Assembly (NCBI GenBank): GCA_934645125.1
Contig: CAKUDT010000073.1
Location: 1-6,698 of the forward strand
DNA from: an uncultured Eggerthellaceae bacterium
GTDB taxonomy: Bacteria; Actinomycetota; Coriobacteriia; Coriobacteriales; Eggerthellaceae
Length of the DNA: 6,698 bases
Direction: 5' to 3'
Shown here: one piece after another, positions 1 through 6,054 of the stretch
Position numbering within the stretch: the stretch's first letter is position 1
Layout: each line of letters opens with the position of its first letter
Program-made: the position numbers and the translations under genes
Notes under the pieces: model-generated
Told to the model about the DNA's origin: nothing
Databases searched by the model: none
What the model saw: only the letters and a program-made list of their open reading frames with translations

Positions 1-3000
1 GCCTTCTGGATACCGATGCGGGCGGCTTGAACGAGCTGGCCGCCAACCATACCACTATTTACCCCATTGCAAGCCGCTGCGGCGTTTTCGCGAAAACCGA
101 CGTGCAGCCGCTGTTAAACGAAGGCGCGCTGAAGGAAGACATTGCTGCCTCCATTTTCCAATCGGTGGTGACGCAGACCATCTCTGGCCTTGCCTGTGGA
201 CGTCCTATCAGGGGTTATGTTGCATTCCTGGGCGGTCCGCTGCAGTATTTGCCGCAGCTGCGTGAGCGTTTCTACGAGACGCTTGAGCTTGACGAGGAGC
301 ACATTATTGTGCCGGAAAACGCGCATCTGTTCGTGGCTTCCGGCTGCGCTATTGCGGGCGCCGCAGATGAAAACACGCAGGTCGAAACGCTGAACGAGGT
401 GCTGGAGCGCCTGCGCAACTTGGGCGACATTCAGGGAAGCGAAGTTGTTCGCCTGCCCCCGCTGTTTGCCGACGAGGCGGATTACGCGGAGTTCAAGGCG
501 CGCCACGACAAGGAGTGCGTTGCGCGTGCGAGCTTGGCGGATTATCGCGGCATTGCGTATTTGGGTTTGGATGCCGGTTCCACTACGTTCAAGGCCGTGC
601 TTATCGACAACCAGGCGCGCATTTTGTGGTCGAGCTACGTAAGCAATAAGGGCGATGTTTTGGGCTGCGCGCGTGCGGCGCTCAACGAGCTGGACTCGCT
701 CCTTCCGCGCGATGAGCAGGGAAAACCGCTGGTAACCATCGGCCATGCCACGGTGACCGGCTACGGCGAAGGCCTGCTGCTGGAAGCGCTGCGCATTGAC
801 TCGGGCGAGATTGAGACGGTCGCGCATTTGCGCGGTGCCCAGGAAATGCTGCCGGGCGTTGAGTTCATCTTGGACATTGGCGGCCAGGACATGAAGTGCC
901 TGCGCGTGAAAGACGGCGTTATCGAGCATATCATGCTGAACGAAGCATGCTCTTCGGGCTGCGGCAGCTTCATCGAGAGCTTCGCAAGCGGCCTGAATTT
1001 GGACGTTGCTGACTTCGCAAAGACCGCTATTGCAGCAGAGCATCCTGTTGACCTGGGAAGCCGCTGCACCGTGTTCATGAACAGCCGCGTGAAGCAGGCG
1101 CAAAAAGAAGGCGCCACGGTAGGCGATATTGCTGCTGGTCTGGCGCTTTCCGTTATCAAGAATGCGCTGTTCAAGGTTATTAAGATTCGCGACCCGCATG
1201 ACGTGGGAACGAAAGTTATCGTGCAAGGTGGCACGTTCTTGAACGATGCGGTGCTGCGCTCTTTCGAACAGCTGTCGGAAGTGAACGCCGTACGTCCCGA
1301 CATTGCCGGCTGCATGGGTGCCTATGGTGCCGCCCTTCTCGCTCGGGATCGCGCGAACTCGGGCACCTCACCTTCGGCCGCGTCTTTCGAAGCTGTCGAG
1401 GGCATCTCCGCTCAGAAGCTGCGCAGCCTTCGCTCCGATGCCCTCGACAGCACGACGGACCAGGCGCCGGAGTCCGCGCTTCGCGCATCGGAAGCTGCTG
1501 CGGGTACCGCACCTTCCGATGCTGCCGAGCCTTCGCCCCATACCTCTATGCTCACCATCGACGAGATCAACGCGCTTGCTCCCAGCCACAAGACGGTGCG
1601 CTGCAAGCGCTGTTCAAACGCATGCTTGCTCACCATCAACGACTTCGGCGTGGACCCTGCCACGGGTAAGCATCGTCGCTTCATTACGGGCAACCGCTGC
1701 GAAAAAGGCGCGGGCGACACCAGCAAGGCGGGCAAAGTGCCGAACTTATACGAGTTCAAAGAGCACCTGCTGTTCGATCGCGAAGGCATTTCCGCGCAAG
1801 ATGCGCCGCGTGGCAGCGTGGGCATTCCGCGTGCGCTGAACATGTACGAAAATTATCCGTTCTGGCATACGTTCTTCACGAAGCTAGGCTATCACGTGGA
1901 GCTTTCTGATCCTAGCTCGAAGAAAACGTACGAGGCGGGCATTGAATCCATGCCGTCCGAAAGCGTGTGCTACCCGGCCAAGCTGTCGCACGGCCATATC
2001 ATGGACCTGCTGGGTCGCGACATCGACTTCATTTGGATGCCGTGCGTTCGCTGGGAGCGTCAGGAAGACGACGGCGCGAATAACCACTACAACTGCCCCA
2101 TTGTCATGAGCTATTCCGAGGCGCTGAAACTTAACGTGGATGACCTGCGGGAATCGTGCATTGCGTTCATGAATCCGTTCTTGCCGTACGACGACAAAGA
2201 GGCGCTGAAGCTGCGCTTGTTCGAGCAGTTCGGTGCGAAGGGCAAGCTGCAGGAAGCGCTGCGTGAGCGCGCCGCGGCAACGGGCACGGAAGTGGCGAAG
2301 GCCGCGACTGGCAACTTCCCCACAAAAGAAGAGATTTGCGCAGCCGTGGACGCCGCATGGGAAGAGGACCTGCGCTTCAAGGATGCCATGCGTGCGAAGG
2401 GCGAGGAATGCCTGCGCTGGCTTGAGGAAACGGGCGGGCACGGCATTGTTTTGGCGGGTCGTCCGTATCACAACGACCGTGAGATTAACCACGCCATCCC
2501 CGAGCTCATTACGAGTTTTGGCTTGGCGGTGCTTACGGAAGACTCCATTGCCCATCTGGGCAAACTCGAGCGCAACCTGCGCATTTACGACCAGTGGATG
2601 TACCATACGCGCCTGTATAACGCGGCGAAAGTGGTCACGCAGCGAAACGATCTTGACCTAATCCAGCTGAACTCGTTCGGCTGCGGCCTGGATGCTCTTA
2701 CCACCGATCAAGTGCAAGAGATTTTGGAAGGCTCGGGCAAGGTCTATACCGTGCTCAAGATCGACGAAGTGTCCAACTTGGGCGCCGCCCGTATTCGCGT
2801 GCGCTCGCTTCTGGCGGCACTGCGTCAGCAGGCGCCCTTGGCTAATCTGGATGTTCTTTCCGCAGATGAGCAACAGATTCTGTACGATAGTGTGAAGGTG
2901 TGCGATTCGTGCGTATCGGGCGAATTCGACGAGCAGCGCGAAGCGGCTTCCACTGAATTTCCGCGTCCCGAGTTCACGCAGAAGATGAAGGACGAGGGCT

Positions 3001-4217
3001 GGACTATCATTGCGCCGCAGATGGCACCGTACCACTTCGAGCTGTTGGTGCCCATCTTCCACAAGTACGGCTATAACGCCGAGCTGCTGCCTTCCGTTGA
3101 CCCGAAGGCGGTGGATGCGGGCCTGAAATACGTGAATAACGACATCTGTTATCCATCCATCTTGACGGTGGGGCAAATCATGGAAGCCGTGACCAGTGGC
3201 CGCTACGACACCAATAAGCTGGCCGTTCTTATTACGCAGACGGGCGGCGGCTGCCGTGCCACGAACTATATCAGCCTGATTCGCAAGGGCCTGAAAGAGG
3301 CTGGCTACGGCCATGTTCCCGTTATCGCCATTGCGCTTTCGAAGACGAACGAGCACAACGAGGGCTGGCATATGTCGCCGAAAATGTGGAAGGATGCGAT
3401 TCCCGCCTTCCTGTTCGGCGACTTGCTGAGCCAGTGTTTGTACCGCGTGCGTCCGTACGAGGCCGAGCCGGGCAGCGCGAACGCCCTGTTCCGCAAGTGG
3501 ATGGACTACTTGGGACAGAACATGGGCAAGCTGAGCTACCGTCAGTGCAACAAGCTGTACGCGCAAATCGTGCAGGAATTCGACGTGCTGCCGTGCGTGA
3601 ACTTTGGTAGCAAGCCGCGTGTGGGCGTGGTGGGTGAGATTCTGGTGAAGTTCCATCCCACGGCAAATAACCAGCTCATCAACGTAATCGAGGCGGAAGG
3701 CTGCGAAGCGGATGTGCCTGGACTCATGGACTTCTTCCTGTTCGGCATTGCGAACCGCGAGTACCGTCATCAGGAATTGGCGCCCGATTTCAAGAACCAC
3801 TTGATTGGCACGATTGGCATCAAGATTGCCGAGAGGTTGCGTAATCCCATTCGCAAGGCGCTTGCGAAATCCGAGCGCTTCTGGCCTATTGGCACCATCG
3901 ATCAATGCGCGAAGAGCGCGAGCGAGATTCTTGACCTGTGCAACATGATGGGCGAGGGTTGGCTGCTCACGGGCGAGATGGTGGAGCTCATTGAGCGCGG
4001 CACGCCTAATATTGTGTGCGCGCAGCCGTTCGCGTGCCTGCCGAACCATGTGGTGGGCAAGTCGGTCATCAAGGAGCTGCGTCGTAGGCACCCGGAAAGC
4101 AACATTGTTGCCGTAGATTACGACCCCGGTGCGTCCGAAGTGAACCAGCTGAACCGCATCAAGCTCATGATTTCGGTGGCAAAGGCTAACTTGGCGAAGA
4201 ACGGCGGTCATCAGTAA
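1..4217 (+). CDS. 2-hydroxyacyl-CoA dehydratase activase-related multidomain protein, 5'-truncated by window edge
   Basis: The frame is open from base 3 to the TAA at 4215-4217. The TTG at 27 is only an internal codon, so the true start lies outside the window. Residues below are numbered from that codon. Residues 1-140 are the second half of a first ASKHA ATPase domain, with its cluster-type Cys18 in SRCGVF. Residues 177-440 are a complete second ASKHA domain: DAGSTT at 182-187 (phosphate binding), DIGGQD at 283-288, Cys308 in ACSSGC and Cys347 in SRCTVF. The 39-residue Cys308-Cys347 spacing fits the cysteines that hold the subunit-bridging [4Fe-4S] in HgdC-type activators. An Ala/Ser-rich linker (440-507) follows. 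Next comes a DUF2229/COG3580-like domain with C526-x2-C529-x3-C533 and C558, a possible Fe-S site, plus Cys648, Cys673, Cys690 and AGRPYHND at 810-817. The COG3581-like C-terminus (about 985-1390) contains NNDICYPS (Cys1041) and TGGGC (Cys1076). Activators of this family use ATP hydrolysis to drive low-potential electron transfer to a partner dehydratase or reductase. Here activator-like and acceptor-like parts are fused, and the substrate is unknown. By comparison with copy 2, about 145 or more residues are missing. The protein is probably cytosolic. Confidence 0.93.
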   Translation, partial: LLDTDAGGLNELAANHTTIYPIASRCGVFAKTDVQPLLNEGALKEDIAASIFQSVVTQTISGLACGRPIRGYVAFLGGPLQYLPQLRERFYETLELDEEHIIVPENAHLFVASGCAIAGAADENTQVETLNEVLERLRNLGDIQGSEVVRLPPLFADEADYAEFKARHDKECVARASLADYRGIAYLGLDAGSTTFKAVLIDNQARILWSSYVSNKGDVLGCARAALNELDSLLPRDEQGKPLVTIGHATVTGYGEGLLLEALRIDSGEIETVAHLRGAQEMLPGVEFILDIGGQDMKCLRVKDGVIEHIMLNEACSSGCGSFIESFASGLNLDVADFAKTAIAAEHPVDLGSRCTVFMNSRVKQAQKEGATVGDIAAGLALSVIKNALFKVIKIRDPHDVGTKVIVQGGTFLNDAVLRSFEQLSEVNAVRPDIAGCMGAYGAALLARDRANSGTSPSAASFEAVEGISAQKLRSLRSDALDSTTDQAPESALRASEAAAGTAPSDAAEPSPHTSMLTIDEINALAPSHKTVRCKRCSNACLLTINDFGVDPATGKHRRFITGNRCEKGAGDTSKAGKVPNLYEFKEHLLFDREGISAQDAPRGSVGIPRALNMYENYPFWHTFFTKLGYHVELSDPSSKKTYEAGIESMPSESVCYPAKLSHGHIMDLLGRDIDFIWMPCVRWERQEDDGANNHYNCPIVMSYSEALKLNVDDLRESCIAFMNPFLPYDDKEALKLRLFEQFGAKGKLQEALRERAAATGTEVAKAATGNFPTKEEICAAVDAAWEEDLRFKDAMRAKGEECLRWLEETGGHGIVLAGRPYHNDREINHAIPELITSFGLAVLTEDSIAHLGKLERNLRIYDQWMYHTRLYNAAKVVTQRNDLDLIQLNSFGCGLDALTTDQVQEILEGSGKVYTVLKIDEVSNLGAARIRVRSLLAALRQQAPLANLDVLSADEQQILYDSVKVCDSCVSGEFDEQREAASTEFPRPEFTQKMKDEGWTIIAPQMAPYHFELLVPIFHKYGYNAELLPSVDPKAVDAGLKYVNNDICYPSILTVGQIMEAVTSGRYDTNKLAVLITQTGGGCRATNYISLIRKGLKEAGYGHVPVIAIALSKTNEHNEGWHMSPKMWKDAIPAFLFGDLLSQCLYRVRPYEAEPGSANALFRKWMDYLGQNMGKLSYRQCNKLYAQIVQEFDVLPCVNFGSKPRVGVVGEILVKFHPTANNQLINVIEAEGCEADVPGLMDFFLFGIANREYRHQELAPDFKNHLIGTIGIKIAERLRNPIRKALAKSERFWPIGTIDQCAKSASEILDLCNMMGEGWLLTGEMVELIERGTPNIVCAQPFACLPNHVVGKSVIKELRRRHPESNIVAVDYDPGASEVNQLNRIKLMISVAKANLAKNGGHQ
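1392..1451. repeat. 15-bp perfect inverted repeat inside the linker-coding region
   Basis: The left arm GCTGTCGAGGGCATC (1392-1406) is exactly complementary in reverse to GATGCCCTCGACAGC (1437-1451), with a 30-nt spacer. The spacer itself contains the palindrome GCTGCGCAGC. The repeat lies wholly within codons for the Ala/Ser-rich linker between the second ASKHA domain and the DUF2229-like domain, and keeps the frame. Its function is unknown. It could be a relic of a small in-frame palindromic insertion or a local duplication-inversion. Confidence 0.85.
1485..1522. repeat. 10-bp perfect inverted repeat inside the linker-coding region
   Basis: GCATCGGAAG (1485-1494) pairs with CTTCCGATGC (1513-1522) across an 18-nt spacer that contains the palindrome GGTACC. 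It lies 33 bp after the 15-bp inverted repeat in the same non-conserved linker. Both regions share the octamer TCCGATGC (1435-1442 and 1516-1523), which suggests related sequence or local rearrangement. Confidence 0.7.
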
Positions 4218-4264
4218 GCGCGACTCTGTTTTGCTCCACGTTCCGCGCTTCTGAGCAGCCCTTT

Positions 4265-4295
4265 TGTTGACAAATTACCCCACCTTTTGTCAACA
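4265..4295 (+). repeat. Dispersed hairpin element, copy 1 (3' UTR of the activase-related gene)
   Basis: Perfect 10-bp arms TGTTGACAAA (4265-4274) and TTTGTCAACA (4286-4295) enclose the 11-nt loop TTACCCCACCT. The element starts 47 nt after the stop codon and is followed 15 nt later by a rho-independent terminator. The same stem core and loop recur at 4892-4924 (opposite strand) and 6619-6657. No T-tract follows the hairpin itself, so it does not look like a terminator. Confidence 0.9.
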
Positions 4296-4310
4296 TTCCA
4301 AGCATTTGAG

Positions 4311-4343
4311 AACCCGAGGTGTCCTGCGCGCCTCGGGTTTTTT
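4311..4343 (+). terminator. Rho-independent terminator of the activase-related gene
   Basis: AACCCGAGG (4311-4319) pairs with CCTCGGGTT (4331-4339), possibly lengthened by inner G-C and G-U pairs, and runs into six T residues (4338-4343). It follows the stop by about 93 nt, with hairpin-element copy 1 in between. The stem core CCGAGGTG is shared with the terminator at 6659-6696. Confidence 0.88.
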
Positions 4344-4390
4344 GCGTCCTGCTGCGGTGTGCAATCCGGGTTGAGGTGTTTTCTGATGCG

Positions 4391-4416
4391 ATGTCGCCCA
4401 ATGATGTGGGCGGCAT
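4391..4416. other. Small hairpin abutting the 122-bp inverted-repeat element
   Basis: ATGTCGCCC (4391-4399) pairs with GGGCGGCAT (4408-4416), with one U-G pair in RNA and an 8-nt loop. No T-tract follows on either strand, so it is not a clear terminator. It ends exactly where the long inverted repeat begins, so it may be an insertion target or part of that element. Confidence 0.4.
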
Positions 4417-4419
4417 GAT

Positions 4420-4444
4420 AAAAACGACCCACTTTTCGGTGGAT
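4420..4444 (-). terminator. Terminator-like hairpin pointing left, at the left end of the 122-bp element
   Basis: Read on the minus strand, ATCCAC and GTGGGT (one U-G pair) close a 6-nt CGAAAA loop and are followed by CG and TTTTT (plus-strand A residues 4420-4424). It is the mirror image of the hairpin at 4509-4533. It would stop leftward transcripts arriving from the permease side, but the stem is only 6 bp. Confidence 0.45.
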
Positions 4445-4508
4445 TTTCTTCTTTGCCGCCGTTGAAAACCAGCGTTTTCCCAGTTCGCAAAAAAGTAAGC
4501 TAGAGTAA

Positions 4509-4533
4509 ACCCACAGAAAAGTGGGTCGTTTTT
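4509..4533 (+). terminator. Terminator-like hairpin pointing right, at the right end of the 122-bp element
   Basis: ACCCAC (4509-4514) pairs with GTGGGT (4521-4526) around an AGAAAA loop, followed by CG and TTTTT (4529-4533). It could act as a backup terminator for read-through from the activase-related gene. The stem is short, so efficiency is uncertain. Confidence 0.5.
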
Positions 4534-4571
4534 ATCAGAGCAGGAAACGATGCTGCCCTTCGACGCCTATG

Positions 4572-4778
4572 TTGTCGTTTTTCCCGTCCGAATGCGCAAA
4601 ATATTCCCGTTCGGGGTACCTTGGAGGGTGCTTGCGGTCCATGTTGTGCCGTCTAAGCTGTCATCGATTCGCAAAAGCCCAGGTCGAGCATTGCAAGCGC
4701 TGGGCGAACGAGGGTCGACTTCCCCTCTACCTACCCCGAACAGGAATATTTTGCGCATCAGCGCCCGATTTTCGACAA
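4572..4778. repeat. Long imperfect inverted repeat (27-bp core arms, 207 bp overall)
   Basis: The core arms 4592-4618 and 4732-4758 match at 26 of 27 positions in reverse complement; ATGCGCAAAATATTCC begins each when read inward. The single mismatch is C4608/A4742. Without any gap the alignment extends outward across a diverged 14-bp stretch to TTGTCG (4572-4577)/CGACAA (4773-4778). The interior holds a smaller stem, GCCCAG (4677-4682)/CTGGGC (4700-4705). This could be a small non-autonomous element or a relic of one. No target duplication or transposase gene is visible. Confidence 0.7.
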
Positions 4779-4891
4779 GATGGCCTGAGCTCGTGCGTTT
4801 TGCCCAGGGTGATTCGCTGTACTCGTCAAGGCTGCTCGGCAATGGAAGGAGCTTGCCCCCGGAAGTGTCCTTTCGCATTTGGGGTGCTGAA

Positions 4892-4924
4892 TTGTTGACA
4901 AAAGGTGGGGTAGTTTGTCAACAA
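4892..4924 (-). repeat. Dispersed hairpin element, copy 2 (3' side of the permease gene)
   Basis: Perfect 11-bp arms TTGTTGACAAA (4892-4902) and TTTGTCAACAA (4914-4924). On the minus strand the loop reads CTACCCCACCT, differing from the other two copies at one base. It lies 110 nt after the stop codon of the minus-strand permease, in the same orientation relative to that gene as copies 1 and 3 are to theirs. Unlike them, it has no clear T-tract terminator after it. Confidence 0.88.
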
Positions 4925-4953
4925 GGGAACGGGGGCGCGGTCTCGTCGGGTCG

Positions 4954-4979
4954 CGCCGCAGGTTTGACAGAATGCGGCG
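4954..4979. other. GC-rich hairpin downstream of the permease gene
   Basis: CGCCGCA (4954-4960) pairs with TGCGGCG (4973-4979) across a 12-nt loop. GCCGCAG (4955-4961) can instead pair with CTGCGGC (5006-5012), so two structures are mutually exclusive. It lies in the permease 3' region, but no T-tract follows on the minus strand. A role is not shown. Confidence 0.35.
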
Positions 4980-5034
4980 TTTGTCCCTCAGGCCATCGCT
5001 ACCTACTGCGGCAAATAAAGTTCGCTTGCTGAGA

Positions 5035-5955
5035 CTACATGAATGCCAAAAGCTGCACAAGCGGAATGGTTGCTACGGAAATTACCAGGGTGATCACGGT
5101 CATGCCGGTGGCATATTCGCCTTCGTTGCTGTTCATGGAGGCAATCATGGGAACAACGGTCATGATGGGCAAGCCCATGATGGCAACCATGGATACCATC
5201 ATGGGCTGAGGTAAGCCAATAAGCATGAAAATGTGGCCGCCAATTACCGGCAGCAAAACCATCTTTACGACAATGCCCACATAAAGCTCGGCGCATTTCA
5301 GCACCTGCATCCATTTGGAGAAACACACCATGGCACCTAGATACATCATGCACATAGCGCTGGTGGCTTTGCTGATGGTTGCTAGGGTATCGTTGATCAC
5401 AACGGGAATAGGAACGCCGATAAGCACAACAATCAAGGCAAGCGCTATGGCAATGATGTTGGGCGAAATGAAATTCTTGATGGTGAACTTGGTTTGGCGG
5501 TCGCGACCCGTGGCCATCCAGATGCCAAAGGTCCAGAAAATAGCCTGGTCAACAATGGTGAATAGCATCATGTACAGCATGCCTGCGGTGGGGAACAAGG
5601 CAACCAGCAGCGGAATACCCACAAAACCCGTGTTTCCGAACATGAAGCAGAAGGTAAAAATCTTATCGCGGTCTCCCTTGAGGCGCATGATTTTTGCCGT
5701 AGCGAAAAGAATCACTGTTACCACAACGTAGAAGACGATGGCGAATACCACAATGATGGCATTTTCTGCGATGGCCTCTTTGGTAGTAGCGATAGTGCCG
5801 TAGAAAATAAGCACAGGAAGCAGAATCTTGGTAATGATCTGAGTGAGGTGGGGCATAGATTCTTGCTTAATGACGTCTTTCTTGCCAGCGACAAAGCCAA
5901 CGGCAAGAATCAGGAAAAAGATAATCATTTGGTGTAAGGTGACCTCAAAAGCCAT
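5035..5955 (-). CDS. AEC-family (auxin efflux carrier type) transporter
   Basis: Integral membrane protein of 306 residues, a usual length for bacterial AEC permeases (Mem_trans family). Hydrophobic segments near residues 8-26, 38-56, 64-87, 99-121, 126-148, 165-188, 196-217, 222-246, 252-273 and 280-304 give ten TM helices in two halves of five, separated by a basic loop around 149-164. The family-typical FGNTGFVGIPL lies at 106-116 in TM4, where such carriers break the helix. TM9 is methionine-rich. Known relatives export or exchange carboxylates such as malate or malonate, or auxin in plants. The substrate here cannot be read from sequence. The ATG at 5955 is supported by AAAGGAG ending 5 nt upstream. 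The gene diverges from a TetR-type regulator, with a palindrome 62 bp upstream of its start, so it is probably controlled by that protein. It faces the activase-related gene convergently. Confidence 0.92.
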   Translation of the reverse strand: MAFEVTLHQMIIFFLILAVGFVAGKKDVIKQESMPHLTQIITKILLPVLIFYGTIATTKEAIAENAIIVVFAIVFYVVVTVILFATAKIMRLKGDRDKIFTFCFMFGNTGFVGIPLLVALFPTAGMLYMMLFTIVDQAIFWTFGIWMATGRDRQTKFTIKNFISPNIIAIALALIVVLIGVPIPVVINDTLATISKATSAMCMMYLGAMVCFSKWMQVLKCAELYVGIVVKMVLLPVIGGHIFMLIGLPQPMMVSMVAIMGLPIMTVVPMIASMNSNEGEYATGMTVITLVISVATIPLVQLLAFM

Positions 5956-6017
5956 GGCTTCTCCTTTTGTTGTTGGTTTTGAAAAAGTGTAAAAGATTGG
6001 CTTTTGTTTTGCTGTAC

Positions 6018-6042
6018 AATTTCGTACATAGTGTACGAAATT
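6018..6042. promoter_or_regulatory. Probable TetR operator in the divergent promoter region
   Basis: AATTTCGTACA (6018-6028), spacer TAG, TGTACGAAATT (6032-6042) is a perfect 11-bp palindrome around a 3-bp centre, the size and symmetry expected for a TetR dimer site. It ends 12 bp before the regulator's ATG and overlaps TACAAT (6015-6020), a possible -10 box for the regulator, though no good -35 is visible. Toward the permease a weak TACACT -10 can be read at 5991-5986 on the minus strand. Repression of the regulator by promoter occlusion is likely; control of the permease is probable. Confidence 0.82.
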
Positions 6043-6054
6043 TAAGGAAGAACT

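Larger units (their letters stand above)
4416..4537. mobile_element. Candidate 122-bp MITE-like element with terminal inverted repeats
   Basis: The terminal arms 4416-4437 and 4516-4537 are perfect 22-bp inverted repeats (outermost bases TGATAAAAACGACCC and its complement). After one mismatch, pairing resumes as GTGG/CCAC (4439-4442/4511-4514), then three more pairs. The 60-bp interior has no gene. No target-site duplication is visible in the flanks, and I do not recognise the termini as those of a known IS family. A non-mobile alternative is a compound bidirectional terminator, since each arm also folds on its own into a terminator-like hairpin. Confidence 0.5.
4538..5034. other. Gene-free remainder of the convergent intergenic gap
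   Basis: About 500 bp with no convincing coding region. Open frames exist on both strands, including one from 4550 to 5032 (+). They run through the inverted-repeat arms, use AGG, AGA and CGA arginine codons that the large gene largely avoids, and resemble no family I know. The stretch contains the 4572-4778 inverted repeat, hairpin-element copy 2 and a GC-rich hairpin at 4954-4979. Elsewhere in it (4779-4891 and 4980-5034) I see nothing specific. Confidence 0.6.

Noticed and set aside
114..1226. Long minus-strand open frame opposite the activase-related gene
   Set aside because: It is a shadow of a GC-rich coding strand; the + strand frame has clear ASKHA motifs over the same span, while the minus product has none.
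2658..4211. 517-codon minus-strand open frame opposite the C-terminal half of the large gene
   Set aside because: Same reason: it mirrors codon bias of the + strand gene, has no recognisable domains, and would require full antisense overlap.
4265..4295. Loop CCCCACCTTTT of the hairpin element as an anti-Shine-Dalgarno mimic, or its complement AAAGGTGGGG as a ribosome binding site
   Set aside because: The match to the 16S rRNA 3' end (CACCTCCTTT) is only partial, and no start codon with a plausible reading frame follows the complementary strand consistently in the three copies.
4550..5032. 160-codon open frame on the + strand in the intergenic gap, with an AGGAAA-like sequence before its ATG
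   Set aside because: It runs through both arms of the long inverted repeat and through hairpin-element copy 2, uses AGG, AGA and CGA codons unlike the large gene, and its product resembles no family I know.
6015..6020. TACAAT as a definite sigma-70 -10 box for the regulator
   Set aside because: No acceptable -35 hexamer is found at 15-19 bp spacing, so it is mentioned only as a possibility under the operator.
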